A DNA stretch of 64,000 bases from Candidatus Eiseniibacteriota bacterium (lineage in GTDB: Bacteria > Eisenbacteria > RBG-16-71-46 > CAIMUX01): contig JACKCR010000011.1 of the NCBI GenBank assembly GCA_020633975.1, positions 119,350 to 183,349 on the forward strand, in the 5' to 3' direction. A program made the translations under genes and the position numbers. Shown in pieces: positions 9,089-18,613 of the stretch (positions are counted from its first letter, which is position 1; every line of letters begins with the position of its first letter). A model generated the notes under the pieces. It was not told where the DNA came from. It saw only the letters and a program-made list of their open reading frames with translations, and did not search any database.

Positions 9089-9239
9089 GACTTGTGAGAC
9101 CTGCTGCACCACTTTTCGATCCACCCCGGCCTTGTTGATATGGGCGTACGTATGTATGGTATTGCAGCGGCGGGATGGAGACCGCGTCGGACCCGCAGAC
9201 GATCCGCATGGAGGCGGTGAGGAGCGGGAGGTCGTATCG

Positions 9240-12200
9240 GTGAGTGGTCCAATGAGTCCAGCTGGGCTTCCGACGTATGTGCCTCTTTGGTGTAAGTCCA
9301 ACTACTCGTTCCTCGAGGGTGCCAGCCATCCGGAAGAGCTGGTCGAGGAGGCACAGAGGCTAGGGATCCGGTCTCTCTGCGTCACCGATCGGGATGGAGT
9401 GTATGGCCTCGCTCGGGGGCATGTTCGGGCGGTGGAGTTGGGCTTCCATCTCATCCTCGGGAGCCAGATCACCGTCGACGATGGGTCTCACCTCCTCCTG
9501 TTGGCTCAGGACCGAGAAGGGTATGCGAGTCTCTGTGGACTGATCTCGGCGGGGCGACTTCGGTGCGAGAAGGGGAGGAGCGAAGTCTCGTGGACCGAGG
9601 TCTGTTCTCGGTCCCGAGGGCTGATCGCACTCTGGGGAGGACAGGGGTCGCTGCTCCAAGCGGACGCGGATCCTCTCTTCGTGGCGCGGGATCTCCTCGA
9701 TGCGTTCGGGGATCGGCTCTATGCGCTCGTGACCCGACATCGGCGGGCCGACGAACCGGTGATCGAAGCACGGACACGGGAGCGGGCTGCACGCTACGGT
9801 CTTCCGATCGTCGCCGGGAATGAAGTCCTCTACCACACGCCCTCTCGGCGCTGTCTGCAGGATGCGCTCACCTGCATCCGCCACGGAGTCACGCTGGCGA
9901 CTGCGGGCACCCGGACCAAGCCGAATGCGGAGTACGTCCTCAAATCTCCGCACGGATTCGCCCTGCTGTTCGAGGACGACTTGGGCGCCGTGGCTCGGAC
10001 GCAGGAGGTGGCGGCGAGGTGCACGTTCCGCCTGGACGAGATCCGCTACCGCTATCCAGGAGAGAAGCTACCGGACGGGACCACGTCGCAGGAGTGGCTA
10101 CGGCACCTGGCTTGGGAGGGGGCTAGGGAGAGGTATCTATCGGATGTCTCCCTCGACGACGCGCGGGACGGGAACGAGAACGGGAACGGGAACAGGAACG
10201 GGAGCGGGAACGGTGACGGTGACGCGTCAGTCGTCTGCAGTTCGCGCGATGGGGCCGGGAGTGCGGATAGGGAGGACGAGGACGCTCCGGTCGTTTGCAC
10301 CACGAGTGACGGGGCCTCTGCTCTCGGCGCGCAGATCCTCGCCATTCCGCAACGACCACGGTTGACGCTGACTCCACCTGCGGGGATTCCCGAGGATGTC
10401 GTCCGGCAGGTGGAGAAGGAACTCGCGCTGGTCGAGGAGCTCGACTACGACGGGTACTTCCTCACCATGTGGGAGATCGTCCAGTTCTGTCGTCGCGAAG
10501 GAATCCTCTGCCAGGGACGGGGTTCGGCCGCGAACTCCGCGGTCTGCTTCTGTCTCGGGATCACGGCGATCGATCCGGTGCGGATGGGGCTGCTCTTCGA
10601 ACGGTTCCTCTCTCGGGAGCGGGCGGAGCCGCCGGACATCGACCTCGACATCGAACACGATCGACGCGAGGAGGTGATCCAGTGGGTCTATCGCAAGTAC
10701 GGCAGAACCCATGCGGCGATGGTGGCGAACTTCATCCGCTTCCGTACGCGCTCGGCCGTCCGTGAGATCGGAAAGGTACTGGGGTTTGCGGAGACGGAGC
10801 TGGATCGTCTGGCCAAGCTCCTTCCGAACTACGGCGGGATCACCACGGATTCCCTTCGTCAGGTGGGGCTCGACGTCGGGAATCAGATGCACCAACAGCT
10901 ACTCGCTCTCGTGCTGGAGGTGCAGGACTTTCCGAGACATCTCTCCATTCACCCGGGAGGGTTCCTGCTCGGACACGAACCGATCGATCGGCTCGTCCCG
11001 ATCGAGAATGGGGCGATGGAAGCGCGGACGGTCATCCAGTGGGACAAGGAAGATCTGGAGAACCTGGGGCTCTTCAAGATCGACCTGCTCGGGCTCGGTG
11101 CGTTGCGTCAGCTCCATCTCGCTTTCGATCTCATTCGGGGGCACTACGGGCGGATGCTCTCGATGGCGACGATTCCAGCGGACGACGACCGCACCTACGA
11201 GATGATCCGGAGAGGGGACACGGTCGGTGTCTTCCAGATCGAGAGCCGGGCACAGATGGCGATGCTGCCTCGTCTCCGGCCGAACAACTACTACGACCTC
11301 GTCATCGAAGTGAGCATCGTGCGTCCGGGCCCGATCGCGGGAGGAATGGTGCATCCGTACCTCCGGAGACGGAACGGCGAGGAAGAGGTGACGTATCCGC
11401 ACGAGTGCCTGGAACCGGTGCTGGCGAAGACGCTCGGAGTGCCGCTCTTCCAGGAGCAGGTGATGAAGCTCGCGGTCGTCGCGGCGGACTATACGCCGGG
11501 AGAGGCAGACCGGCTCCGTCGGGACATGGCGGCTTGGCGGTCGACGGGACGGATCGATCGTCACCGCGAGCTGCTCGTCACTCGGATGAAGCAGAAGGGG
11601 ATCGCGGAGGAGTTCGCGCTCCGCGTCTTCGATCAGATCCGTGGATTCGGTGAGTACGGGTTCCCGGAGAGCCACGCCGCGAGCTTTGCACTCATCGCGT
11701 ATGCGACGGCGTGGGTGCGGGCGCACTACATCGATGCGTTCACCTGTGCGTTGCTCAATGCGTATCCGATGGGGTTCTACTCGCCGGCGACGATCATCGA
11801 GGACGCTCGACGTCACGGAGTGACGGTGTTGCCGCCGGACGTCGCCGTGAGTGGATGGGAGTGCAGCCTGGAGCCGATGTCACGCGGTGTCGTTGCTTTT
11901 AGCGACGATGCAGACACAGCGGTGCAGGCGGGCGCGAATGCGAGCTCGGGTGGGAACGTTTACGCGGGCGCGAATGCGAACTCCTCGAGAGGAGGTTCTG
12001 GTTCCTTCTCGGATGACGTCGTCTCCCTCCCTCCGAAGTCCGCGGTTCGGCTCGGTCTCCGTTACGTGAAGGGGTTGGGGGAGAGGGAGCGGACGGCGTT
12101 CGAGTCCGCGCGCGCAGAGGGATGCTTCCAGTCCATCGAAGACTTTGCACAGCGGACTCAGCTGGAGGGGAAGGCGCTCAGCCGGCTCGCCGAAGCGGGT

Positions 12201-12785
12201 GCGTTCGGGAGTTTCGAACCGGAGCGTCGCCAGGCGCTATGGAAGGTGCGGGCTCTTCATCCGACTCTTGGTGAGGAGCTGGAAGTCGACACAGGGCGTG
12301 GGCGAGCGGGGCTCGTGGCTGCGGCCGAAAGAGAGACCGCGAGACGCCCGCAGTTCCGTCCGCTCACGGGGCTCGAGGAGATCGCGTGGGACTACGAGAC
12401 CTCGAGTCTCAGCACGAGGGGGCATCCTCTCGTTCCGTTCCGGGCAGAACTCGAAGCGATGGGGCTGCCGAATGCGAAGACGCTCAACTCGGGGCGTGGC
12501 GGAGCCCGTGTCCGTTTCGCAGGCGTGGTGATCAATCGACAGCGACCGGGCACGGCCGGGGGCGTGACGTTCATGACGCTCGAAGACGAAACCGGGTTCG
12601 TCAACCTAGTCGTCTGGCAGCCGGTCTATGAGCAGTTCCGACTCGAAGTGAAGACGTCCGCGTTCCTCGGAGTCGAAGGGAAGCTCCAAGTCGAGTCGGG
12701 TGTCGTCCATCTGATCGCAGACCGCTTCTGGATTCCGCAGCTCACGACGACGGTGCGATCCGGAGGGAGTCGGGACTTCCACTAG
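9240..12785 (+). CDS. dnaE2: Error-prone DNA polymerase III alpha subunit DnaE2
   Basis: 1,181 residues from GTG at 9240, chosen because GGGAGG lies 8 bases upstream; ATG at 9252 is the alternative. An N-terminal PHP domain (CKSNYSFLEGASHPEEL) leads into the C-family polymerase core with the catalytic aspartates in PPDIDLDIEHDRREE (about residue 465) and the FPESHAASFALIAYA segment. An OB-fold at the C-terminus ends in VHLIADRFW, as in DnaE2 rather than replicative DnaE. The product performs translesion synthesis after DNA damage. In other bacteria it works with ImuA/ImuB, but no imuA, imuB or lexA lies in this window. Two low-complexity insertions interrupt the chain: residues about 307-360 (Asn-Gly-rich, then a VVC repeat) and about 887-927 (Ala-Asn-Ser-Gly-rich). 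Its TAG stop shares the palindrome CTAG with the stop of the convergent gene. Confidence 0.92.
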   Translation: MSGPMSPAGLPTYVPLWCKSNYSFLEGASHPEELVEEAQRLGIRSLCVTDRDGVYGLARGHVRAVELGFHLILGSQITVDDGSHLLLLAQDREGYASLCGLISAGRLRCEKGRSEVSWTEVCSRSRGLIALWGGQGSLLQADADPLFVARDLLDAFGDRLYALVTRHRRADEPVIEARTRERAARYGLPIVAGNEVLYHTPSRRCLQDALTCIRHGVTLATAGTRTKPNAEYVLKSPHGFALLFEDDLGAVARTQEVAARCTFRLDEIRYRYPGEKLPDGTTSQEWLRHLAWEGARERYLSDVSLDDARDGNENGNGNRNGSGNGDGDASVVCSSRDGAGSADREDEDAPVVCTTSDGASALGAQILAIPQRPRLTLTPPAGIPEDVVRQVEKELALVEELDYDGYFLTMWEIVQFCRREGILCQGRGSAANSAVCFCLGITAIDPVRMGLLFERFLSRERAEPPDIDLDIEHDRREEVIQWVYRKYGRTHAAMVANFIRFRTRSAVREIGKVLGFAETELDRLAKLLPNYGGITTDSLRQVGLDVGNQMHQQLLALVLEVQDFPRHLSIHPGGFLLGHEPIDRLVPIENGAMEARTVIQWDKEDLENLGLFKIDLLGLGALRQLHLAFDLIRGHYGRMLSMATIPADDDRTYEMIRRGDTVGVFQIESRAQMAMLPRLRPNNYYDLVIEVSIVRPGPIAGGMVHPYLRRRNGEEEVTYPHECLEPVLAKTLGVPLFQEQVMKLAVVAADYTPGEADRLRRDMAAWRSTGRIDRHRELLVTRMKQKGIAEEFALRVFDQIRGFGEYGFPESHAASFALIAYATAWVRAHYIDAFTCALLNAYPMGFYSPATIIEDARRHGVTVLPPDVAVSGWECSLEPMSRGVVAFSDDADTAVQAGANASSGGNVYAGANANSSRGGSGSFSDDVVSLPPKSAVRLGLRYVKGLGERERTAFESARAEGCFQSIEDFAQRTQLEGKALSRLAEAGAFGSFEPERRQALWKVRALHPTLGEELEVDTGRGRAGLVAAAERETARRPQFRPLTGLEEIAWDYETSSLSTRGHPLVPFRAELEAMGLPNAKTLNSGRGGARVRFAGVVINRQRPGTAGGVTFMTLEDETGFVNLVVWQPVYEQFRLEVKTSAFLGVEGKLQVESGVVHLIADRFWIPQLTTTVRSGGSRDFH
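10165..10225 (+). repeat. Hexanucleotide GGGAAC-type repeat inside dnaE2
   Basis: About ten imperfect GGGAAC units encode alternating Asn and Gly between the PHP domain and the polymerase core. The same dipeptide repeat, from a related hexamer, occurs in the pseudopilin gene at 15473-15566. Confidence 0.85.
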
Positions 12786-14167
12786 TCCGTGTCGCGTCTG
12801 GGCGCCCACGGGGAGAGTGGCTTCTCAAACTCGGCCCGGGGTTTGAAGATCGGGTGTCCGGTTTCGCTCCACTTCACCTGGATCTCTCCGGTCTGCATGT
12901 CGTCGATGTCTTCGGCCGCCTCGAACGCGCCGACCGAGTAGTAGAAGCCTCCGAGTCCGATGGAGTGGACGAGCATCCGACGCGGGAAGATCGTGTCGGC
13001 TTCGGTCACGACGTTGAGCGGCCCGCACTCGGGGTCGGGCACTTCGTGATTGATCGTGGGCGGAATGGTTCCCCTACGAAGGGTGAGCGATGCAGAGACG
13101 ACCTGAAGCATGGACGATCCGGCTCCGTGCTGGCCGAGCATCGACTTCGTGGAGTGGACCTTGAGCGACCCGATGTGGTCGCGAAAGACGCGGGAGATCG
13201 CCTGTCCCTCGATCCGGTCGTAGATCTTCGACGAGGATCCATTCGCGCTCACGACTTCCACTTGTTCCGGATGCCAGCCGGTTTCGCGCAGGGTTCCCTC
13301 GAACGCGCGGATGCACGGACGGAGGTCGGTCTCTGGGGAGTCGTGGCTGTACTGGCGGTTCTGCCCGGCGCTGCAAACCTGGTAGCCGGCCATACGTGCG
13401 TAGATCCGCGCCCCTCTCCGCCGCGCGTGTTCCTCGGACTCGAGGAACACGGCCGCCGCTCCTTCTCCGATCACGTTGCCGTCTCGTCCCAGGTCGAACG
13501 GCCGGGAGGCGCGGTGAGGTTCCTCGTTGTAGCGGCTGCTGAGCGAGTTCGAGGCGTTGAGTGCGGCGATGACTTCCGGAACGACCTCGCAATCTGTGCC
13601 GACGACGAGCATGGCGTCGACCGCACCGGACTGAATCATCCGGAGCGACTGTCCGAGTGCGTCGAGTCCGGAGTTGCAGCCGGAGCTAGCAGTCTGAATC
13701 GGCCCGCGGATGTTGAAGAACGACGAGATCACGCACGCGGCGGAGTGGTGAAAGGCATGGAAGGCGGTATGCGCAGGGAGCTCACCGGTCGTGCTGAGCT
13801 TCTCGTGGAGCCGAAGGAGCTCCGCCATGTTCCCGATCGAGGTGCCGACGTAGACACCGAGACGGTCTGGATCGCAACCGTCGAGGTCGATCTCCGCATC
13901 GTGGAGTGCGAGGACCGAGGCTGCGAGCCCGAGTTGGACGGCGCGAGGAGTACGCCGACCCATGATCTCTCCCTTGTGAACGAAGTCTCCGAGCGAGAAC
14001 TCCTTCACCTCGCTCGCGACCTGGGATGGCGACTCCGGGGCTCGGCACAGCGTGATCGGGCCGAAACCGGAGCGGCCGGCGAGGAGCGCTTCCCAGAAGC
14101 CGTTCCGACTACACCCGATCGAACTGACGGGCCCAACTCCGGTGATGACGGCGTTACTCAGCGGCAC
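12782..14167 (-). CDS. Beta-ketoacyl-ACP synthase-like protein with altered catalytic histidines
   Basis: 461 residues from GTG at 14167, chosen because AGAGGAG lies 8 bases upstream and the family N-terminus (NAVITGVGPVSSIG) begins there. Thiolase-fold KAS I/II features include the nucleophile motif ASSGCNSGLDA (Cys164). The two histidines of the usual Cys-His-His triad are not where expected. The NAHGTS-type motif reads SANGSSS (Asn309), and the KSxxGH motif reads KSMLGQHGAG, with Gln in the normal position and His347 next to it. This suggests a specialised condensing enzyme or a chain-length-factor-like partner. No acyl carrier protein, ketoreductase or other synthase lies nearby, so the pathway is unknown. 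Convergent with dnaE2; the stop codons overlap. Confidence 0.82.
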   Translation of the reverse strand: MPLSNAVITGVGPVSSIGCSRNGFWEALLAGRSGFGPITLCRAPESPSQVASEVKEFSLGDFVHKGEIMGRRTPRAVQLGLAASVLALHDAEIDLDGCDPDRLGVYVGTSIGNMAELLRLHEKLSTTGELPAHTAFHAFHHSAACVISSFFNIRGPIQTASSGCNSGLDALGQSLRMIQSGAVDAMLVVGTDCEVVPEVIAALNASNSLSSRYNEEPHRASRPFDLGRDGNVIGEGAAAVFLESEEHARRRGARIYARMAGYQVCSAGQNRQYSHDSPETDLRPCIRAFEGTLRETGWHPEQVEVVSANGSSSKIYDRIEGQAISRVFRDHIGSLKVHSTKSMLGQHGAGSSMLQVVSASLTLRRGTIPPTINHEVPDPECGPLNVVTEADTIFPRRMLVHSIGLGGFYYSVGAFEAAEDIDDMQTGEIQVKWSETGHPIFKPRAEFEKPLSPWAPRRDTD

Positions 14168-14447
14168 GGACGAACTCCTCTGCTTGGTGAGATGGGCATC
14201 GACTCGCTCACGCTGCGCACGAGAAAGACTCACCCGAGTGGGATGACATGAGTGGGAGAGTGGTCACATTTGCCTAGGCGGGCAAGGGTTTCCTCTCGAG
14301 GCGGCCGACTCGGTCGGGGCGCTGGAGGGAGTCACCGGCACCGCCGGTGAAGTCGATAGCGTCACAAGATTTAAGACAAGGTCGCAACTGGCCGAAGCTA
14401 TAAAGAGCTAGGAGCGACGTACCGCGTACCTCGAGGAGAGTGAGCCC
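14168..14447. other. Divergent intergenic region with a small perfect hairpin
   Basis: 280 bases between the ketosynthase start and the next plus-strand gene. It contains CACCGGC-ACC-GCCGGTG, a perfect 7-base stem with 3-base loop at 14333-14349, and a TATAAA at about 14399. I saw no recognisable riboswitch, although the downstream genes include an HD-GYP protein. Confidence 0.4.
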
Positions 14448-15077
14448 ATGCCTCACACACCCGGGTCTTCGGATCCGATGACCCCGTTCCAGCGACTCAT
14501 GCGCCGGAGACGGTTTCTCATTCACAAGAAGCTGCAGTACCAGCTGCTTCTCGGGACGCTGTGGCATGTGGTCCTGATCCTCGTCATCGCGGTCGCGATT
14601 CTGTTCGTGCCGTTGATGGTGCAGCTTGCCACGAACGATCCGAATAGCGATGCCGCACTCCGCGCTGCGAACCACCTGCTCTATCTTCACGGCCGGTTCT
14701 GGCCGACGTTGGTTCTCGTGGCAGTGTTCATCGGTCTCGACGCTCTGCGGACTTCGCACCGGATCGCTGGGCCCCTCCTCCGGTTCAGCCGCGCCCTCGA
14801 GGTCGTACGCGAAGGCAGGATTCCGAAGACGATCGTGCTACGGGAGGGAGACTTCCTGCTCGAGGAGTGTGCGCGGATCAACGAAGCGATCGAGCTTGCG
14901 GAGGCGAGGTCTCTCGAACGCGAGGAAGCGCAGGCGGCGCTATTGGCGTCGACGGAGACCGTGCGAGAGCTACTCCTCGATGCGCCGAACACGTTGACCA
15001 ACGAGCAGAAGGCAGCGCTGGAAGACCTGATCGTTCGGGCCGAAGGGATCGATCGGCGTGGGGAGCGCGCAGCATGA
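14448..15077 (+). CDS. Membrane protein with two transmembrane helices and a HAMP-like segment
   Basis: 209 residues. A positively charged N-terminus (RLMRRRRFLIHKK) precedes transmembrane helix 1 (about 36-60, WHVVLILVIAVAILFVP). A short periplasmic loop and helix 2 (about 84-98, FWPTLVLVAVFIGL) follow, then a HAMP-like helix pair (RIAGPLLRFSRALEVVREGR ... EECARINEAIE) and a C-terminal coiled-coil (EAIELAEARSLEREEAQAALLA). There is no output domain, so it is probably a structural or signalling partner, not an enzyme. Its TGA overlaps an in-frame ATG (ATGA at 15074) that could start the next gene, so translational coupling to the pseudopilin is possible. The function is not recognised beyond the topology. 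Confidence 0.7.
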   Translation: MPHTPGSSDPMTPFQRLMRRRRFLIHKKLQYQLLLGTLWHVVLILVIAVAILFVPLMVQLATNDPNSDAALRAANHLLYLHGRFWPTLVLVAVFIGLDALRTSHRIAGPLLRFSRALEVVREGRIPKTIVLREGDFLLEECARINEAIELAEARSLEREEAQAALLASTETVRELLLDAPNTLTNEQKAALEDLIVRAEGIDRRGERAA

Positions 15078-15187
15078 CGAGGATTCCCAGCCGCAAGACG
15101 AGTCCGAGAGTGCTTCGTGGACCAAGGTACCAACTCGATCAACTGCTTCGTGGCAGGTCGAGAGTCGCTCGTCGAGACGTAGGGCCG

Positions 15188-15727
15188 ATGACGTCCCAGC
15201 GCGGGTCGAGTGGCTTCACCTTGGTCGAACTCGCGATCGTAATCGTGATCCTCGGAATCCTGGCTGCCCTCGGCACGACCGCGTACTCCTCGATGATCGA
15301 TCGCGCGCGTGTCGTCCAGGCGATTGGTGACATCCGAGCCATCTCCTTCTCCGTCGACGATTACTACATGAGGCACGGTTCGTATCCGGAGACTTTGGCC
15401 GACGCTGGAGTAGACGAGCGGTTGGATCCGTGGGGTAACCCATATGAGTACCTGAGGATCGCCGGCGACGCAGGCAATGGCAACGGGAATGGCAACGGCA
15501 ACGGTAACGGCAACGGGAACGGTGGCGGCAACGGCGGCGGTGGCAACGGCGGTGGCGGTGGTGGCGTCCGTAAGGACAAGAACCTCGTCCCGATCAATAC
15601 CGACTACGACCTCTACAGCAAGGGTCCGGACGGCGAGTCCGTTGCGCCTCTGACCGCGGCGGCCTCACACGACGACATCGTTCGCGCCGCGAACGGCGGC
15701 TTCATCGGTCTTGCCGAAAACTACTAG
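15188..15727 (+). CDS. Type II secretion GspG-like pseudopilin with an Asn-Gly repeat
   Basis: 179 residues from ATG at 15188. An in-frame ATG at 15074 overlaps the previous stop and would give an unusually long leader of over 40 residues. The prepilin signature [20 protein letters not shown] follows a short basic leader, so a prepilin peptidase should cut before the Phe. The mature part has GspG hallmarks: the helix [34 protein letters not shown] and [10 protein letters not shown], and later [10 protein letters not shown]. Between DPWGNPYEY and the [10 protein letters not shown] end sits an Asn-Gly/Gly-rich stretch of about 30 residues that GspG proteins normally lack. It is flanked by a membrane HAMP-like gene and an HD-GYP gene, not by a complete secretion operon, so it may be a stand-alone pseudopilin. 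Confidence 0.85.
   Translation: MTSQRGSSGFTLVELAIVIVILGILAALGTTAYSSMIDRARVVQAIGDIRAISFSVDDYYMRHGSYPETLADAGVDERLDPWGNPYEYLRIAGDAGNGNGNGNGNGNGNGNGGGNGGGGNGGGGGGVRKDKNLVPINTDYDLYSKGPDGESVAPLTAAASHDDIVRAANGGFIGLAENY
15473..15566 (+). repeat. Hexanucleotide GGCAAC-type repeat inside the pseudopilin gene
   Basis: About eight GGNAAY units change into GGC/GGT runs, encoding an Asn-Gly tract and then Gly-rich sequence. The third-base variation between units shows the tract is old or selected at protein level and is not a fresh slippage product. Confidence 0.85.
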
Positions 15728-15774
15728 TCGTTCGTCCATGTAGGTTCGTCGAGCGAGTTCCAATCGAGGACAAC

Positions 15775-18363
15775 GTGCCTAAGTTCCGGGTCGAGAGAGG
15801 GCTGTTACGGAGCCGGGTAGCCCGGCGCGTGTTCACGGTGTTCGTCGGATGCGCCCTCGTTCCGATCCTTCTCTTCACCGCGTACTCCCTCTCGCGGGTC
15901 GGAAACCAGCTTCGCGACCAGGCCGACCGACAGCTCCAACGCTCGGTCAAGACGACGGGGATGACCCTGGTCGAACGCCTGGACCTGGCCCAGCAAGACC
16001 TTCGGATCGCGAGTGAAGTGTTGCGGGGTACAGATTCCGCGGACGTCGACAGCGATTCGCGAGCACAGAGAGACGGGGACCGCGGCTTTGAGACGGGGCT
16101 TGGCCGCCGGCTCGATGCGCACCTGAAGGACCGACTGAAGGAGCGTTTCCTAGACATCAAGCTTCGTCACCGCTCGGGGCTCGAGGACCGAGTGCTTGGT
16201 ACCTCGTTCTACGGGCCCGAACTCTCGACGGGTGATTGGGCGTACCTCGACGAAGGACAGCCGCTCGTTCGCACGCTCCCCGACTCGAGCGGCGTTTCCC
16301 GCGTCGCGATGGTCCTTCCGAACGGCGAGTCCGGTGAAGTGATCGTCGGTCGCGTGTCGCCGGACTTCCTCTGGCCGGCCGAAGGATCCGCAACCCTGGC
16401 TACGATCCGCATCTGCTATGACCCGGAAGGCTCCGTGCTCTTCACGTCCGGCATCGAAGGAGACGTTCCAGACTTGGCGTCTCGAGTACTTACCGGTGAG
16501 AACTCAGGAAGGTTCACCTGGAAGAACGACCGGGAGACCTGGCTTGGCAGGCACTGGCGCCTCTTCATGCGGTTCCAGTACGAGGAAGAGTGGATCATTG
16601 CCGAGACGGCCCCCGAGGCGCAGGTACTTGCGCCGGTGAAGGAGTTCCGTCTCGTCTTCGTGCTCATCTCTCTCCTTTCGTTGGCGTTCGTGTTGATTCT
16701 CAGCTCGATGCAGATCCGGAAGCAGCTCGTGCCGATCGAGACCCTCCAAGCCGCGACCCGTCGAATCGCGCAGGAGCGGTTCGACGAACGTGTCCGGCTC
16801 GATACGGGAGACGAGTTCGAAGAGCTGGGTGAGTCGTTCAATGTGATGGCGGCTGAGCTCCAACGGAATCTCCGGATGCGTCGTTCGATCATCGACCTCG
16901 GGATCGAGCTGACCTCGGAGGGCAATCGAGGAAACCTCCTTCAGGTGCTCCTTCTCGGTACCCGCAAGGTGCTTGCCTGCCACGCATCCGCGGTGGTGGT
17001 GCTCTCTCAAGAGGACGAAGTCGAAGCGTGCGTCTTTCAGAGCAGCTCGGAGACGCGAACTCTGGTGAAGGCGCAGCTCGAGGGTGTGCTCACCGCAGAC
17101 CAGATGAACGATCGAGCCGCCCTCCAAGCTACGATCGGACGCCCGATCCGCGAGCTCCTCGCACTCGAGCTGAGGGATCACGAAGGCGACCGGATCGGGA
17201 CGCTCTACGCGATGGATCCGCGGTCCGAAGACGGTGCCCCGATAGCGTTTTCCACCGAAACGTCCCAGCTCGGTCGGCTCCTGGCCGCGCAAGCGAGTGC
17301 CGCCCTCACGCAGACACGTCTTCTCGAGAGCTTCAAGGATCTGTTCGACGGTCTCAGCAACCTGATCGCAACCGCGATCGACGAGAAGTCGCCCTATACC
17401 TACGGACACTGCCAACGTGTCCCGATCGCGACGATGATCCTGGCCGATGCTCTCCACCGGACGGACGACGGGATGTACGCCGACTTCAAGATGACGCCGG
17501 ATCAGCGGTACGAACTCGAGGTCGCGGCGCTCCTCCATGACTGCGGCAAGGTGACCACGCCGGTGCACGTCGTCGACAAGGCGACCAAGCTCGAGACGAT
17601 CTTCGACCGGATCCATCTCGTCTCCATGCGCTTCCGGGCCGTGGCGACCGAGCGGAGGATCGATCGACTCGAGCGGCAGCTTCGAGGCGAACCCGTTGCC
17701 GATCCAGAGGCCGAGCAGAGTTGGGAAGAGCAGCTACGAGAGGACTTCGAGTTCCTCGCCCGCAGCAATACCGGTGGCGAGTTCCTTCCCCAAGAGGCGA
17801 AGGATCGGATCCGCGACATCGGGCACCGGTACCAGTTCGTCGACCTAGACGGAGAACGGAAGCCGGTCCTGAACGAAGACGAGATCGAGAACCTCAGCAT
17901 CTCGCGCGGAACGCTCAATGATGCGGAACGTAAGATCATCCAGGATCACGTCGTTTCGTCCATCAAGATGCTCAAGATGCTCCCGTATCCGAAGAACCTG
18001 GCGCGCGTTCCGCTCATCGCCGGTGCGCACCACGAGCGAATGGACGGCAAGGGGTATCCGAACGGAATCCACATCGGCGAACTGCCGCTCGAGGCGCGTA
18101 TCCTCGCCCTGGCGGACGTCTTCGAAGCACTGACCGCAAAGGACCGCCCGTACAAGGACGGGAAGACTCTGAGCGAGGCGCTTCGGATCATGGGATTCAT
18201 GAAGAAGGAGGGACACCTCGATCCCGATCTCTTCGACTTCTTCCTGACCGAGGGCGTCTACATGGAGTACGCACAGGCGTACCTCGCGCCCAATCAGATC
18301 GACGAAGTAGACATCACGGCGCTCCCCGGATGCGAGAACCTCGTGCCCCGCGCGGCGGCGTAG
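15775..18363 (+). CDS. HAMP-GAF-HD-GYP membrane sensor, putative cyclic di-GMP phosphodiesterase
   Basis: 862 residues from GTG at 15775 (GAGGA 4 bases upstream). Transmembrane helix 1 ([19 protein letters not shown]) opens a long periplasmic sensor region; helix 2 ([15 protein letters not shown]) leads into a HAMP domain ([20 protein letters not shown]). A GAF-like domain follows (about residues 370-520), then the HD-GYP domain with LLHDCGK (His587, Asp588) and [13 protein letters not shown] (about residue 752). HD-GYP domains hydrolyse cyclic di-GMP, controlling biofilm, motility and secretion. The stretch between the HD and GYP motifs is over 100 residues longer than the roughly 60 usual, and is charged and helical. 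It sits 47 bases after the pseudopilin gene and may form one unit with it. The ligand is unknown. Confidence 0.9.
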   Translation: MPKFRVERGLLRSRVARRVFTVFVGCALVPILLFTAYSLSRVGNQLRDQADRQLQRSVKTTGMTLVERLDLAQQDLRIASEVLRGTDSADVDSDSRAQRDGDRGFETGLGRRLDAHLKDRLKERFLDIKLRHRSGLEDRVLGTSFYGPELSTGDWAYLDEGQPLVRTLPDSSGVSRVAMVLPNGESGEVIVGRVSPDFLWPAEGSATLATIRICYDPEGSVLFTSGIEGDVPDLASRVLTGENSGRFTWKNDRETWLGRHWRLFMRFQYEEEWIIAETAPEAQVLAPVKEFRLVFVLISLLSLAFVLILSSMQIRKQLVPIETLQAATRRIAQERFDERVRLDTGDEFEELGESFNVMAAELQRNLRMRRSIIDLGIELTSEGNRGNLLQVLLLGTRKVLACHASAVVVLSQEDEVEACVFQSSSETRTLVKAQLEGVLTADQMNDRAALQATIGRPIRELLALELRDHEGDRIGTLYAMDPRSEDGAPIAFSTETSQLGRLLAAQASAALTQTRLLESFKDLFDGLSNLIATAIDEKSPYTYGHCQRVPIATMILADALHRTDDGMYADFKMTPDQRYELEVAALLHDCGKVTTPVHVVDKATKLETIFDRIHLVSMRFRAVATERRIDRLERQLRGEPVADPEAEQSWEEQLREDFEFLARSNTGGEFLPQEAKDRIRDIGHRYQFVDLDGERKPVLNEDEIENLSISRGTLNDAERKIIQDHVVSSIKMLKMLPYPKNLARVPLIAGAHHERMDGKGYPNGIHIGELPLEARILALADVFEALTAKDRPYKDGKTLSEALRIMGFMKKEGHLDPDLFDFFLTEGVYMEYAQAYLAPNQIDEVDITALPGCENLVPRAAA

Positions 18364-18613
18364 GACGAGTTCTGCAGGACCCGTCCCGAGTGCTCGGTAC
18401 TCGGCCCGTTGTCCGACTCCTAAGTCCTTGCTCTTGGTCTCGACTCACTAGTTCGGGTTCGCGTCCGAGGCCCGAAACGACCTTCGCCCACTGGCCGCTG
18501 TGGGGCCCGAATGCGACAATGCCTCGAGTGGCGGCCACGATCCTCGTGGCCCGAGGCCTTACCCACGTCGACCCGTTCGCGGAGTCCGGTCGTCTAGGCC
18601 GGCGGGAGGACGC

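Larger units (their letters stand above)
8882..9239. other. Divergent intergenic region between M36 peptidase and DnaE2
   Basis: 358 bases without a gene. It holds the peptidase promoter on the minus strand, a near-palindrome TCCGAT-N8-ATCGGA (about 8966-8987), the inverted repeat at 9058-9088 and, at 9226-9231, the GGGAGG ribosome-binding site of dnaE2. DnaE2 genes are usually under LexA control, but I found no recognisable LexA box (neither GTTC-N7-GTTC nor the Gram-positive GAAC-N4-GTTC form). Confidence 0.5.

Noticed and set aside
8882-9239. A LexA box for dnaE2
   Set aside because: GTTC at 8931 and 8946 have an 11-base spacer instead of 7, and no GAAC-N4-GTTC is present.
14448-18363. 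A cyclic di-GMP (GEMM) riboswitch upstream of the HAMP-pseudopilin-HD-GYP genes
   Set aside because: The 14168-14447 region has a hairpin but I could not match the conserved GEMM core; only a covariance search could decide.
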